Shown: positions 17,725 to 26,838, numbered from the stretch's first letter. The stretch: 64,000 nt of DNA from Veillonella rogosae JCM 15642 (GCF_002959775.1 NZ_PPCX01000010.1:124001-188000); one strand, 5' to 3'. Translations and numbers: made by a program. The notes: generated by a model from the letters alone, not told the origin.

Positions 17725-18555
17725 TTACTTAGATTGATAAAACACAGCTCGTGTCCCATCATTACTGACCAAAAGTTCCACAAAATGAGGTCTTTTGGTA
17801 TTCCCATCATCTACAAACACATATAATCTATGATTTCGAGTAGAATTATATGTGTCCTTTACCACTCTTTTCGTTTCTTTTCGAGGTGCAAACCGTAACC
17901 ACTCTATGAAACTCCGTTTTGGTAAATTTAGAGGCTCCTCCTCAATGCTATCTATGATGTAATAACTATCAGGATGCGATATAAAACGCTTTACTTCGCC
18001 ACTTTCAAAATCTAGTAACCTATTATATTTATCAATTTGAGCTGTATAGGCAGCATGTTGTTTTGCAATTGCCTCATATTGAGCAATTACTTTAGGATTT
18101 CCCTCTAAAACTACATAACGATAAGGATACGCAGTAGCCCAAGCAACATCTGTTCGTACCATAGATACCTTATCGATACCTTCCGAAAGCTGCCCAGGAG
18201 ATTTAAGACCTTCTGGTAATTCGCTATTATTTGGCCATCCCCGTTTCCAATCAGTGGTACTGTACTCAAAATCCTCAAACTGATCAACGCTTGTATTAAT
18301 ATCATACGTAACCCAATCAGCTACGAGCCAAGATATGCTAAAAGTTATGGCAATAAACAACGCACAAGCCAATCGACTATGGGTACGTTCAGATATAGAC
18401 TGTTTCTTAAAGCGCCTATATTGTAAAAATACACTCAACAATATGGCTATACTAAAAACAATATATGTAATAGGCGCTATATTAAATAGCACTACCACAA
18501 TTGCAAACAACACGCATAGCATAACCGTTAATAGGCCATAAAATCCTTGGAACAA
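17725..18555 (-). CDS. Membrane-anchored protein of unknown function (paralogue B)
   Basis: 276 residues. Three hydrophobic spans in the first 85 residues are followed by a soluble domain containing RYVVLEGNPKVIAQYEA, which aligns with the same element of paralogue A. The C-terminus HFVELLVSNDGTRAVFYQSK parallels VIYFMFNPERTRMITVDID of A. Function unknown. It may face the periplasm through its soluble part; the positive residues after the third span do not settle the topology. Confidence 0.6.
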   Translation of the reverse strand: MFQGFYGLLTVMLCVLFAIVVVLFNIAPITYIVFSIAILLSVFLQYRRFKKQSISERTHSRLACALFIAITFSISWLVADWVTYDINTSVDQFEDFEYSTTDWKRGWPNNSELPEGLKSPGQLSEGIDKVSMVRTDVAWATAYPYRYVVLEGNPKVIAQYEAIAKQHAAYTAQIDKYNRLLDFESGEVKRFISHPDSYYIIDSIEEEPLNLPKRSFIEWLRFAPRKETKRVVKDTYNSTRNHRLYVFVDDGNTKRPHFVELLVSNDGTRAVFYQSK

Positions 18556-18579
18556 AACTCTCTCCTATAATGACAACAC

Positions 18580-19752
18580 TTAAAACATTTTCTTATACAA
18601 CACCTCAATATCTTCACGGCTTATTTCTGCCATTGTATTAGCAATATTCCCTGTAGCTACAACGTACACGTTATCTACAAGCCAAGGGATGTCTTTTTTC
18701 GTAAAGCCTAGTTCTGTAAGGTTTGTAGTAAGGTCCAGGTCATGTACGATAAAGCGTAGTGCTTCACCTAGTTCGGAGCCATCACCGTGGTTAAAGATAC
18801 GAGCTAATGCACCAAATTTATCTGGGTTAGCACTCCAAGTGTATTCCACTACCACAGGTTCAATAACGGCAAGGCCCACACCGTGTGTAATATCTTTAAG
18901 GCCACTGGCAGGGTGTTCCATACCATGGGCTAGTGTGACACCGGCCGTATTGATTACCATACCACCAATAGTGCTAGCAAGGGTTACCGATTCCCAAGCT
19001 TTTGTGAGTTGTTTTTCATTCAGTACTTCAGGTTTACCATTAACAACGGCTTTCACATGTTTATATAGAGGTACGAGATACTGTGCTAATAATGTTACTG
19101 CATAATAAGATAATGCATCGGTAAAAGGTTGTGCCGTTTTAGAGGTGTAAGCCTCGATATTATGGCATAGTGCATCAAAGCCAACAGAGGCCAACACATG
19201 AGGTGGCATGGTTCCCATCACAGCAGGATCTACAATAGATACCTTCGGCACGATTGCATTACAACGCAAAGATTTTTTATCCCCCGTTTCAGGATTGGTA
19301 AGCACACCAAAGCCATTACCTTCAGAGCCGGTACCACATGTTGTAGGAATGACAATGAGTGGTAATGCGGTATCGCTCGTTTTACGATTAAAGATATAAT
19401 CGTTAATATCCCCTTCGTTTACGGCCATAAAGGCAATGCCCTTTGCACAGTCCATGATAGAACCGCCGCCGATAGCGATAACCATATCACAGCTTTCAGA
19501 TTTAGCTAAAGCAGCGCCCTCTAAAGCAGTCGTCGTTAATGGATTAGCATCAACTTGATCAAACAACACATGGTCAATATGAGCAGTCTCTAATTTTGCT
19601 ACTACACGGTCATATAAACCAGATTTCTTCGCACTAGTGCGACCTGTTACGATGAGGGCTTTCTTACCATACGGTGCAGCAAAATCAGCAATATTATCTA
19701 CTTTATTCCAACCAAATTGGATGTTTACAGGTAAAAAATAAGAGAATTCCAT
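18580..19752 (-). CDS. Iron-containing alcohol dehydrogenase
   Basis: 390 residues, group III (Fe-dependent) alcohol dehydrogenase. Seen: nucleotide-binding GGGSIMDCAKGIA near residue 97, PTTCGTGSEGNGF near 140, metal ligands in GFDALCHNIEAY (Asp and His) and in AHGMEHPASGLKDITHG (two His). It resembles butanol dehydrogenases of the BdhA/YqhD side and would reduce aldehydes to alcohols with NAD(P)H. It is 8 kb from the pdu genes on the same strand; a role in disposing of propionaldehyde is possible but not shown. PduQ itself is a different branch. Confidence 0.88.
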   Translation of the reverse strand: MEFSYFLPVNIQFGWNKVDNIADFAAPYGKKALIVTGRTSAKKSGLYDRVVAKLETAHIDHVLFDQVDANPLTTTALEGAALAKSESCDMVIAIGGGSIMDCAKGIAFMAVNEGDINDYIFNRKTSDTALPLIVIPTTCGTGSEGNGFGVLTNPETGDKKSLRCNAIVPKVSIVDPAVMGTMPPHVLASVGFDALCHNIEAYTSKTAQPFTDALSYYAVTLLAQYLVPLYKHVKAVVNGKPEVLNEKQLTKAWESVTLASTIGGMVINTAGVTLAHGMEHPASGLKDITHGVGLAVIEPVVVEYTWSANPDKFGALARIFNHGDGSELGEALRFIVHDLDLTTNLTELGFTKKDIPWLVDNVYVVATGNIANTMAEISREDIEVLYKKMF

Positions 19753-19899
19753 GTGACAACCTCGTTTCTCTGAAAACTACTTCTTAGTGCTATTGTAATG
19801 TATATTTAAGGGCATGTAAAACCTCATAGGACTTTCACTAGAAAACAGGTATACTAATAATAAGAGGGGATATTTATATTTATAGAGGGAGAGACATCT

Positions 19900-21459
19900 A
19901 TGAAATTTGCCATTAAACATTTATGGTCATCGCTGCGGGACCTAGCAACGCAGTCACCTATATTGCTGGCATTGATTGCCGTATTTTCATGTACACCGTT
20001 GTATATTGAACAAGATTGGTTTGCCGAAATCGACATTAAGCTATACTCACTGTATTTCTTTATCGTTATATTACAAAGCTATATAACGAGAGCCCGAAAG
20101 TTTTCCATAGTATATACCTTAGTAAGTATCGGAATCAGCGTTGGTCTTTATATGATTCACGAAACGTACGGGTATGTGCGGGGCATTGAGCTAGCTACGG
20201 AAAATATATCGTACCTATGGCTATACTCCATGATTGCCTTGTATTTCACCTCGTCTGGTGAACACTACATCGGTGAAATCATCAACCGCATCAAACGGAT
20301 TGGCATCACCCTTGTTACATCTACGCTATATAACATTGTTATCATCATGAGTTTATGGTTCTTCTTCATCATCATTGACCAGCCATTCGACGTTGAAGAA
20401 ACCATTTTTAAGGTGCTCGCATCCATTAATATATTCATTTGTCTATCTATGGTATGTTCTTACAAAGAAGATCCAGAGGGCCCCGCAGAACCAAGTAAAT
20501 TCTTTACCGTTGTGTTCGGCATTATCTTGCCCAAGGCGTCCATTATTACAGGTATTCTAGCTAACATCTATTTAGTCTTAATCCTGTTAGGGCTTCGAGA
20601 AGATACGCGTTTCTTCTACACCTACTATCCGTATGTAGCCATTTTCTACCTATTCTACTTGGCTAGCTTTAGATCTAGTGAAAGTAGCAGAACTCAGCAA
20701 ATCTTGTGCTTCTTGTTCATTACGTTAACTACATTGTGCTTAGCCCTAATCGGTAAGCGTGTTATTAATGAACCAATTCTCTGGCTCAATACAATTTATG
20801 TGAGTGCATTCAATCTCATCTTCTTAGTACACAATATTTATTCTCTTGTGAAAGGTTTAAAACCTTCTGTACACACAACAGTTATGGCTCTAGCCTTAGG
20901 TGCTGTTCTCTTGACACCATTCATAGGCTATACAACGTATCGTGAATTTGTGACCTATACTAAAGTCGATGGCGAATGGCATGCAAGCCTACCAATAGCA
21001 GCCACCTTTGATCCTAACTTCACAGACTACGGCACACCATATGTACCTGTGGACGATTTAAAACTGCCAGATACCAACCCAGCAAACGGCAGACGCGTCG
21101 AGTATATCAATTTTGATGCTTTGTCTGCACCAAAGGTTATCTCTATTGCAGGCTACGATAAATACATTGAAAACATCGAATTAATAGTCTACGAAAGAGA
21201 CCTTAAGGAATACGAAGTAGAATCTGCCAACTTCGACTCCATCTCATTCAAGTTCCTCAACAAAGGCCTTGATTTAGAGGTATCTCTACCAAATGGAGTA
21301 ACAGAGGTGCATCATATTTATGATAAGTTCCTTACAGTCGATAAAACAGCTATCGATCCTGTCATTATAGAAGGCACTGGATACAAACTATTGATTACAT
21401 CGTACTTCATAAACCAATTCGATACACGTAAACTTAAATTTAATGTACTTTATAATTAA
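19900..21459 (+). CDS. Multi-span membrane protein, DUF4153-like
   Basis: 519 residues. About eleven hydrophobic spans cover residues 15-345, followed by a C-terminal soluble domain of about 165 residues. Overall layout and the YNIVIIMSLWFFFIII and GYTTYREFVTYTK regions resemble DUF4153 proteins, but I cannot confirm the family. An SD-like GGGAGAG precedes the ATG. It stands alone on the plus strand with the flavodoxin gene converging on it. Function unknown; transport or envelope role by its shape only. Confidence 0.55.
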   Translation: MKFAIKHLWSSLRDLATQSPILLALIAVFSCTPLYIEQDWFAEIDIKLYSLYFFIVILQSYITRARKFSIVYTLVSIGISVGLYMIHETYGYVRGIELATENISYLWLYSMIALYFTSSGEHYIGEIINRIKRIGITLVTSTLYNIVIIMSLWFFFIIIDQPFDVEETIFKVLASINIFICLSMVCSYKEDPEGPAEPSKFFTVVFGIILPKASIITGILANIYLVLILLGLREDTRFFYTYYPYVAIFYLFYLASFRSSESSRTQQILCFLFITLTTLCLALIGKRVINEPILWLNTIYVSAFNLIFLVHNIYSLVKGLKPSVHTTVMALALGAVLLTPFIGYTTYREFVTYTKVDGEWHASLPIAATFDPNFTDYGTPYVPVDDLKLPDTNPANGRRVEYINFDALSAPKVISIAGYDKYIENIELIVYERDLKEYEVESANFDSISFKFLNKGLDLEVSLPNGVTEVHHIYDKFLTVDKTAIDPVIIEGTGYKLLITSYFINQFDTRKLKFNVLYN

Positions 21460-21507
21460 GCATATAATACAATATAGTAATAATTACAACATCATATATA
21501 ATATGAC

Positions 21508-21538
21508 AAAAGCAGTACCCCACAGGGGTACTGCTTTT
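21508..21538. terminator. Bidirectional terminator
   Basis: 14-bp perfect stem AAAAGCAGTACCCC (21508-21521) with 21525-21538, three-base loop. A and T runs on the two sides make it work for both the DUF4153-like gene (+) and the flavodoxin gene (-). Confidence 0.88.
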
Positions 21539-21543
21539 ATTCA

Positions 21544-22059
21544 TCAATCTAACTTGGCTAGAATATATTGGGCAAAGTCTTGGGCCGCTTTAAAATCGTC
21601 TTCATTTGGGTGTACTACAGCTTGTTTGTGACGTGCATCGCGATCAGCAGATTGACCGTGGCTATGCCCTTTGGGGAACATCTTATACATCATTTCGATG
21701 ACCTTAGGGTCTACCTTGCCTTGGCAGATGAAAGTCCCTACAGGCTCTACGCCATCTGGTAAACAGTTTGCTGCATTGATTAAACTTTCCTTTGCATGTG
21801 CCATTTGAGGTGGTACGCCTGCTGTTGCAAACAGAGCAATGTGAGAGTTATGTAATGTGCCTAGCACATCACGAGCCTCTTTATTAGCTGTCCCTTTATC
21901 CACCCAAAATCCTGCAAATACAAGATCGTAAGATGATAAATCAGACGGCAATTCTTTCATAGATACACACGGTGTACCTGCTGGCAATACGCTAGTAATA
22001 GCCTCTGCCACTTGTTTAGTATTTCCCGTAAGGGAAGAATATATAACAATAGACTTCAT
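21544..22059 (-). CDS. Flavodoxin-like protein
   Basis: 171 residues. The N-terminal IVIYSSLTGNTKQVAEAI is the flavodoxin FMN phosphate loop (T/S-X-T-G-N-T). DLVFAGFWVDKGTANKEARDVL and IALFATAGVPP give the next beta strands and loops. Longer than a plain flavodoxin, with a His-rich tail region (KGHSHGQSADRDARHKQAV). Probably an FMN-dependent reductase or electron carrier in the cytosol; partner unknown. AGGAGG precedes the ATG. Confidence 0.82.
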   Translation of the reverse strand: MKSIVIYSSLTGNTKQVAEAITSVLPAGTPCVSMKELPSDLSSYDLVFAGFWVDKGTANKEARDVLGTLHNSHIALFATAGVPPQMAHAKESLINAANCLPDGVEPVGTFICQGKVDPKVIEMMYKMFPKGHSHGQSADRDARHKQAVVHPNEDDFKAAQDFAQYILAKLD

Positions 22060-22309
22060 GTCTTACCTCCTATTTACTATATATCTATTATAGGGCATGT
22101 ATGACATGCTTTTAATAAAATAAATCACAATAGTATATAGAACGATATAGAACGGAATTTTATATACTGCCGCGTACTATTTTACTATTCACAAAAGAGA
22201 TACATCATTCAAAATCATCATATATGCATCCCATATAGTACTTTCTAGCATTTATAACTATATCGATAAAATTAAGCATACTATATTTATAAATTTCTAA
22301 ATGTCAATA

Positions 22310-22338
22310 TTGAATGTATAGAATTTTTTAGCTATAAT
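22310..22338 (+). promoter_or_regulatory. Sigma-A promoter of nrdAB
   Basis: TTGAAT (22310-22315), 17 bases, TATAAT (22333-22338). Predicted start near 22345, giving a leader of about 155 bases before nrdA. The 250 bases upstream of it (22060-22309) are AT-rich and hold nothing I can name. Confidence 0.75.
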
Positions 22339-22364
22339 CGTAACATAATGTATAAGCTCAATAG

Positions 22365-22444
22365 GAAAACTACAACATATAGTAGTTTTCTTATTTTTCT
22401 GATTAGACTTAACTTAAAGATATTTTATACTTTTCAGTCTAATC
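22365..22444 (+). promoter_or_regulatory. nrdAB leader with terminator-like hairpin and second dyad
   Basis: In the leader, GAAAACTAC (22365-22373) pairs with 22382-22390 and is followed by TTATTTTTC, like a weak intrinsic terminator. Next, GATTAGACT (22401-22409) is complementary to 22436-22444 across a 26-base loop. Together they could form an attenuator. No NrdR-box pair was recognised with confidence. Confidence 0.4.
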
Positions 22445-22499
22445 TTATATATGCTTAGATTAACAGTTTTATTACTTTTAAGACTCAAGGGGAACAGTA

Positions 22500-24782
22500 A
22501 TGGAGATTATGATCAAGAAACGGGATGGCCATTTCGAGCCTTTATCCGTTGAAAAAACGAAACGTATGATTGCCTTCGCATGTTTGGGGTTAGATTCTTG
22601 TGATCCACTAGAATTGGAGTTAGATGCGAAGTTACAATTCGTTGATGGCATGACTACTAAAGAGATTCAAAAAACTTTAGTACAAACTGCTATCGAAAAG
22701 GTTATCTCTAAAAAAGACGATGGCTTCGGCAACCAAGTTAATAAAATGAACCAAGATTGGCAATTCGTAGCGGCTCGTCTATTCTTGTTCGACCTCTATA
22801 AAGAAGCTGCTATCACTCGCCGCTATAAAGCGTTCGGCTATGGCAACTTCCCAAATCTTGTACACATGCTTGTAGAAGAGAAAAAATACGCTGACTTCTT
22901 CGTTACAGAATATACAGCTGATGAATTGCAAGAGTTAGGCGATTACATTAAACCTAAACGAGACTACCTCTTCAACTATGAAGGTCTTAAATTATTAGCT
23001 GACCGTTACTTGGTAAAAGGCTTCAACAAAGAAATCTACGAATTACCACAAGAACGTTTCATGGCCATCGCCATGCACTTGGCATTAGTAGAAGGCGAAA
23101 ACAAAGTAGAATACGCTAAAAAATTCTACGACTTGATGAGCCAATTAAAAATGACAACAGCTACACCTACATTGGCAAACGCTGGTACACCATTTCATCA
23201 ATTGTCCTCTTGCTTCATCTCTGGCGTAGATGACAACTTATGGTCCATTTACGACGTAAACAGCAAATTCTCCCGCGTATCTAAACACGGTGGCGCTCTT
23301 GGTATCTACCTTGGTAAAGTTCGCGCATTGAACTCCGACATTCGCGGTTTCAAAAACTCCTCTGGTGGCGTTATTCCTTGGATTCGTTTGTACAACGATA
23401 CAGCTGTTGCAGTAGACCAATTGGGTAAACGTAAAGGCGGCGCCACAGTAACACTTGATATTTGGCACAAAGACTTCTACGAGTTCGTAGAGCTTCGCAC
23501 TAACAATGGTGACGACCGTCGTAAAGCACATGATATCTTCCCTGCTATCTCTGTTCCAAACATCTTTATGGAACGTATGTTAGCTCGTGAAAACTTTACT
23601 TTATTCGACCCTCATGAAATCTTAGCTGTAAAAGGCTATGCCTTAGAGGACTACTTCGATACAGAAGACGAAAAAGAGTTTACAAAACGCTATATCGAAT
23701 GTGAACAAGATCCTAACTTACATGGTATCGAAGTACCTGCCCTAGACATGATGAAAAAAATCATGCGCTCTGCTGTTGAAACTGGTACACCATTCATCTT
23801 CTTCCGCGATACTGTAAACGCTGCAAACCCTAACAAACATGCAGGTATGATTTACGCATCCAACTTGTGCCACGAAATCGCACAAAACGTTGGCTTCACA
23901 AACCTTGCTGAAGAAATTATCAACGAAGATGGCACTATCACTACAAAAACAAATACAGGCGACATGGTTACATGTAACTTGAATTCCATCAGCCTTGGCC
24001 GTATTACTGACGAAGAATTAGAAGAAAACATTGCCCTTCAAATTCGTATGTTAGACAATGTTATCTCTATTAATCAAGCGCCAGTGCCAGAATCTCGTAT
24101 GACGTCTGATAAATACCGCGCTATTGGTCTTGGTACTTCTGGTTACCATCACTACCTCGTAAACCACGATATCCAATGGGAATCTGATGAGCACATCGAA
24201 GTAGCGGACAAATTGTTCGAAAATATCGCGTACTATGCCATCAAAGCGTCCATGGAATTGGCTAAAGAAAAAGGTGCATACCCTGCATTCAAAGGTTCCG
24301 AATGGGAAACTGGTGCATACTTCACACGTCGTGGCTACACATCTGATCGTTGGAAACAATTGGCTGCAGACGTTGCTAAATACGGTATCCGCAATGGTTA
24401 CTTGATGGCTGTAGCGCCTACCGGTTCTACTTCCAACATTGCAAATACTACAGCTGGTATCGATCCGATCTTCAAAAAATTCTTCATCGAAGAAAAGAAA
24501 GGTTCTTTCACACCAAAAACAGCTCCAGATTTGAACAACAAAACATTCTGGCTCTACAAAGAGGCGCATACAATCGACCAACAATGGTCCATCAAAGCTT
24601 GTGGCGTACGTCAACGTCATATTGACCAAGCGCAATCTTTCAACTTGTACATCACACCTCAAATGAAAGCGAAAGAAATCTTAGACCTTTACGTTGAGGC
24701 CTACAAACAAGGGGTTAAAACAATCTACTACATCCGTAACCAATCCCTTGAAATGGATGAATGCACAAGCTGCTCATCCTAA
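22500..24782 (+). CDS. nrdA: Class I ribonucleotide reductase, alpha subunit
   Basis: 760 residues. An ATP-cone at the N-terminus (IKKRDGHFEPLSVEKTKRMI) suggests allosteric activity control. The catalytic set is present: Cys238 in LSSCFISG, Cys457 and Glu459 in NLCHEIA, Cys492 in VTCNLNSISLG, and the C-terminal redox pair CTSC that receives electrons from thioredoxin or glutaredoxin. It reduces ribonucleoside diphosphates using the radical from NrdB. AAGGGG stands 7 bases before the ATG. nrdB follows after 74 bases. Confidence 0.96.
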   Translation: MEIMIKKRDGHFEPLSVEKTKRMIAFACLGLDSCDPLELELDAKLQFVDGMTTKEIQKTLVQTAIEKVISKKDDGFGNQVNKMNQDWQFVAARLFLFDLYKEAAITRRYKAFGYGNFPNLVHMLVEEKKYADFFVTEYTADELQELGDYIKPKRDYLFNYEGLKLLADRYLVKGFNKEIYELPQERFMAIAMHLALVEGENKVEYAKKFYDLMSQLKMTTATPTLANAGTPFHQLSSCFISGVDDNLWSIYDVNSKFSRVSKHGGALGIYLGKVRALNSDIRGFKNSSGGVIPWIRLYNDTAVAVDQLGKRKGGATVTLDIWHKDFYEFVELRTNNGDDRRKAHDIFPAISVPNIFMERMLARENFTLFDPHEILAVKGYALEDYFDTEDEKEFTKRYIECEQDPNLHGIEVPALDMMKKIMRSAVETGTPFIFFRDTVNAANPNKHAGMIYASNLCHEIAQNVGFTNLAEEIINEDGTITTKTNTGDMVTCNLNSISLGRITDEELEENIALQIRMLDNVISINQAPVPESRMTSDKYRAIGLGTSGYHHYLVNHDIQWESDEHIEVADKLFENIAYYAIKASMELAKEKGAYPAFKGSEWETGAYFTRRGYTSDRWKQLAADVAKYGIRNGYLMAVAPTGSTSNIANTTAGIDPIFKKFFIEEKKGSFTPKTAPDLNNKTFWLYKEAHTIDQQWSIKACGVRQRHIDQAQSFNLYITPQMKAKEILDLYVEAYKQGVKTIYYIRNQSLEMDECTSCSS

Positions 24783-24804
24783 TACGAGATGTGTATATAA
24801 ATCT

Positions 24805-24835
24805 GATGACGACCTATAGCAGTATAGGTCGCATC
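24805..24835 (+). repeat. Intercistronic hairpin between nrdA and nrdB
   Basis: CGACCTATA (24810-24818) pairs with 24823-24831 around GCAG; GATG and CATC extend the stem beyond one bulged A. No T-run follows, so it is more likely an mRNA processing or stability element setting the alpha/beta ratio than a terminator. Confidence 0.5.
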
Positions 24836-24856
24836 GTTGTATAAAGGAGTCCTACT

Positions 24857-25885
24857 ATGGATAAAAAACTGATTTTCAACGAACATGGTGACCGTGGCAC
24901 GCAATCTATGATTGGTGGTAATACCACAAACCTTCGCGAATGGAACCGTATCAAGTACGATTGGGCGAACCAAATGTACCGTACGATGCTCAACAACTTC
25001 TGGATTCCTGAAGAGATTTCCTTGAACGAAGACGTTAAGCAATTCCCATACTTAACAGACTACGAACGTCGTGCATTTGATAAAATCATTGCATTCTTGA
25101 ACTTCCTTGATTCTATTCAGTCTGAAAACTTGCCTAACTTGAGCCGCTATATTACAGCATCTGAAGTGGCATCTTTATTGAATATCCAAACATTCCAAGA
25201 GGAAATTCATGCTCAAAGTTATTCCTACATTTTGGACACTGTAACGAACCCTATTACACGTGACAAAATCTACGATGAATGGCGTACAGATAAAACATTG
25301 CTTGCTCGTAACCGCTTCATCGCTGATGCATACCAACGTTTCAGCGACGATCCTAGCGAAGCAAACCTTATTCATACAATCATTGCTAACTATATCTTAG
25401 AAGGTATCTACTTCTACTCTGGTTTTAGCTTCTTCTACACTTTGGCACGCCAAGGTAAAATGACAGCTACATCCACTATTTTCAAATATATCAACCGCGA
25501 CGAAGTAACTCACCTTGTATTGTTCCAAAACATCATCCGCGAGTTACGCCGTGAACGCCCTGATTTATTCACACCAGAACTAGAAGAAAAAATCACTGAT
25601 ATGATTCGCCAAGGTACAGAGAATGAAATCGCTTGGGGTCAATACATCACTGATGATAAAATCCTCGGTCTTAACAACGTTCTTATCGAACGCTATATCA
25701 AATACCTTGCAAATATCCGCTTAGAAGCAATCGGCTTACCTCATCTATATCCTGAAATCAAGGATAATCCAATGGAATGGATCGAAAGCTTCTCCAACCT
25801 GAATAGCACAAAAACTGACTTCTTCGAAGCAAAAGTTACAAACTATACAAAAGCAGCAGCATTTGATTTCGATGATTTAGAATAA
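24857..25885 (+). CDS. nrdB: Class I ribonucleotide reductase, beta (radical) subunit
   Basis: 342 residues. All six diiron ligands are present: Asp85, Glu115, His118, Glu182, Glu216, His219. The radical Tyr is at 122 in HAQSYSYI, so it is a tyrosyl-radical enzyme and not a Tyr-less manganese/iron class Ic type. The C-terminal tail FDFDDLE is the kind of acidic peptide that docks to NrdA. This class needs an oxidant to assemble its cofactor, which is notable in an organism expected to be a strict anaerobe; no nrdI or nrdH is nearby. GGAG precedes the ATG. Confidence 0.96.
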   Translation: MDKKLIFNEHGDRGTQSMIGGNTTNLREWNRIKYDWANQMYRTMLNNFWIPEEISLNEDVKQFPYLTDYERRAFDKIIAFLNFLDSIQSENLPNLSRYITASEVASLLNIQTFQEEIHAQSYSYILDTVTNPITRDKIYDEWRTDKTLLARNRFIADAYQRFSDDPSEANLIHTIIANYILEGIYFYSGFSFFYTLARQGKMTATSTIFKYINRDEVTHLVLFQNIIRELRRERPDLFTPELEEKITDMIRQGTENEIAWGQYITDDKILGLNNVLIERYIKYLANIRLEAIGLPHLYPEIKDNPMEWIESFSNLNSTKTDFFEAKVTNYTKAAAFDFDDLE

Positions 25886-25903
25886 TAACAAAATAGATAA
25901 AAG

Positions 25904-25939
25904 AAAAAGTGATTCTCACGGTGGGAGAATCACTTTTTT
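25904..25939. terminator. Terminator after nrdB
   Basis: Stem AAAAAGTGATTCTC (25904-25917) with 25925-25938 and a T6 run on the plus strand. The A-run on the other side may let it serve the convergent gene too. Confidence 0.88.
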
Positions 25940-25968
25940 CATTATAAAGGTTATTCGGTTAATAACTG

Positions 25969-26607
25969 TTAGCCAGCTGTATATGGGCTGAATCGACCAG
26001 CAAATAGGTAGGAACCCATTTTGCCGAGTTTAGCAGCAAAGATAGAAGCTACAATGCCTAAAATAATCATAATCCATGCATTATCTGCATTTACGCCATC
26101 AGCAATAGCAATATAGGCTTGTACACAGGACAAGATGAAGTAAATAATTGTTAAGTAAATTTTTGCTTTTGGAATCTTAGACTTTCCTGTTTTGTAACGT
26201 AATATACTACCAATATAACCAGAAATACCACCAATGATAACGAGAAGTGGTAAAATCATTGCTACTAATGTAATAGCAGAGAATAATACATTTGCAATAG
26301 ATGGAATCAACAATGCAATAACAGGTACTAAGAAAGAAGCTGCTGTTGCTGCGATTGGGAAATGTACCGCAATTGGATGTAAATGAAGATCTAGCAATTT
26401 TTCGCGTGTTGGATTAATGCGACGTGGCTTGTAATCCATCCAAACTGTTGGAGGGAAACCACATGTTGGACAAGGTTGATCCCTGTACTTAGCTTCCTCA
26501 ATATATCCGCATACACGGCAAATTATCCATTCGGTACCTTGTTCAGGTGTTGGTTTAGCTGCGGTAGAACTTGTTGCTGCCGTAGCTGCTTTTTGTTCTG
26601 CTGTCAT
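25969..26607 (-). CDS. Rubredoxin-type domain fused to a four-helix membrane domain
   Basis: 212 residues. After an Ala/Thr-rich start, residues about 27-55 hold CRVCGYI and CPTCGF, two CXXC knuckles of a short rubredoxin (rubrerythrin-tail type). Residues about 75-205 hold four hydrophobic spans beginning LHLHPIAVHFPIAATAA, resembling DUF2231-like membrane domains, where the His residues could bind haem. This suggests membrane electron transfer, perhaps in oxygen or peroxide defence; that is inference. A Fur/PerR-like palindrome lies just upstream. Confidence 0.75.
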   Translation of the reverse strand: MTAEQKAATAATSSTAAKPTPEQGTEWIICRVCGYIEEAKYRDQPCPTCGFPPTVWMDYKPRRINPTREKLLDLHLHPIAVHFPIAATAASFLVPVIALLIPSIANVLFSAITLVAMILPLLVIIGGISGYIGSILRYKTGKSKIPKAKIYLTIIYFILSCVQAYIAIADGVNADNAWIMIILGIVASIFAAKLGKMGSYLFAGRFSPYTAG

Positions 26608-26636
26608 AATGAAATCTCCTTACTTAAGAAATTCTA

Positions 26637-26668
26637 TATAATTAAATAATGATTATTATTTAATTATA
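26637..26668. promoter_or_regulatory. Fur/PerR-like palindrome upstream of the rubredoxin fusion
   Basis: Arms TATAATTAAATAAT (26637-26650) and its exact complement (26655-26668) flank GATT. The inner AATAATGATTATT is symmetrical about one base, like 7-1-7 Fur or PerR boxes. A TATAAT reading towards the gene lies at 26673-26668, so a repressor here would block initiation. Confidence 0.5.
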
Positions 26669-26763
26669 TTATAACATAATTCACTAAGTAAAAGTAAAAT
26701 TTATATGCTTATTAAAAAATTAAATATATCATGCTGCTAACGTACCTATAATCAAAGGTTACG

Positions 26764-26793
26764 GTATTTGATTTTGATAAATTAGAATAATAA
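26764..26793 (+). pseudogene. Remnant resembling the 3' tip of nrdB
   Basis: In one frame this reads VFDFDKLE followed by two TAA codons; the end of nrdB reads AFDFDDLE followed by two TAA codons. Over the 27 bases starting at TTTGAT the two agree at 24. It has no open frame upstream (a TAA occurs a few codons earlier). It is likely a relic of a duplicated or replaced nrdB end. Confidence 0.45.
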
Positions 26794-26794
26794 G

Positions 26795-26838
26795 AAAAAA
26801 GATACCCAATCCAGATTTTTGGATTTGGTATCTTTTTA
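26795..26838 (-). terminator. Terminator of the DIP1984 transcript
   Basis: Stem of about 17 bp with one mismatch (26795-26812 with 26821-26838), 8-base loop, T-runs on both sides. It follows the minus-strand genes at 26849-27497. Confidence 0.75.

Noticed and set aside
22060-22309. Possible NrdR boxes upstream of nrdAB
   Set aside because: CACAATAGTATATAG-like sequence occurs, but there is no second box at a helical spacing and it lies far upstream of the promoter.
24051-24662. 203-codon open frame on the minus strand
   Set aside because: Antisense to nrdA, whose conserved motifs run through the same bases; the Phe/Cys/Val-rich product looks like a reverse-strand artefact.
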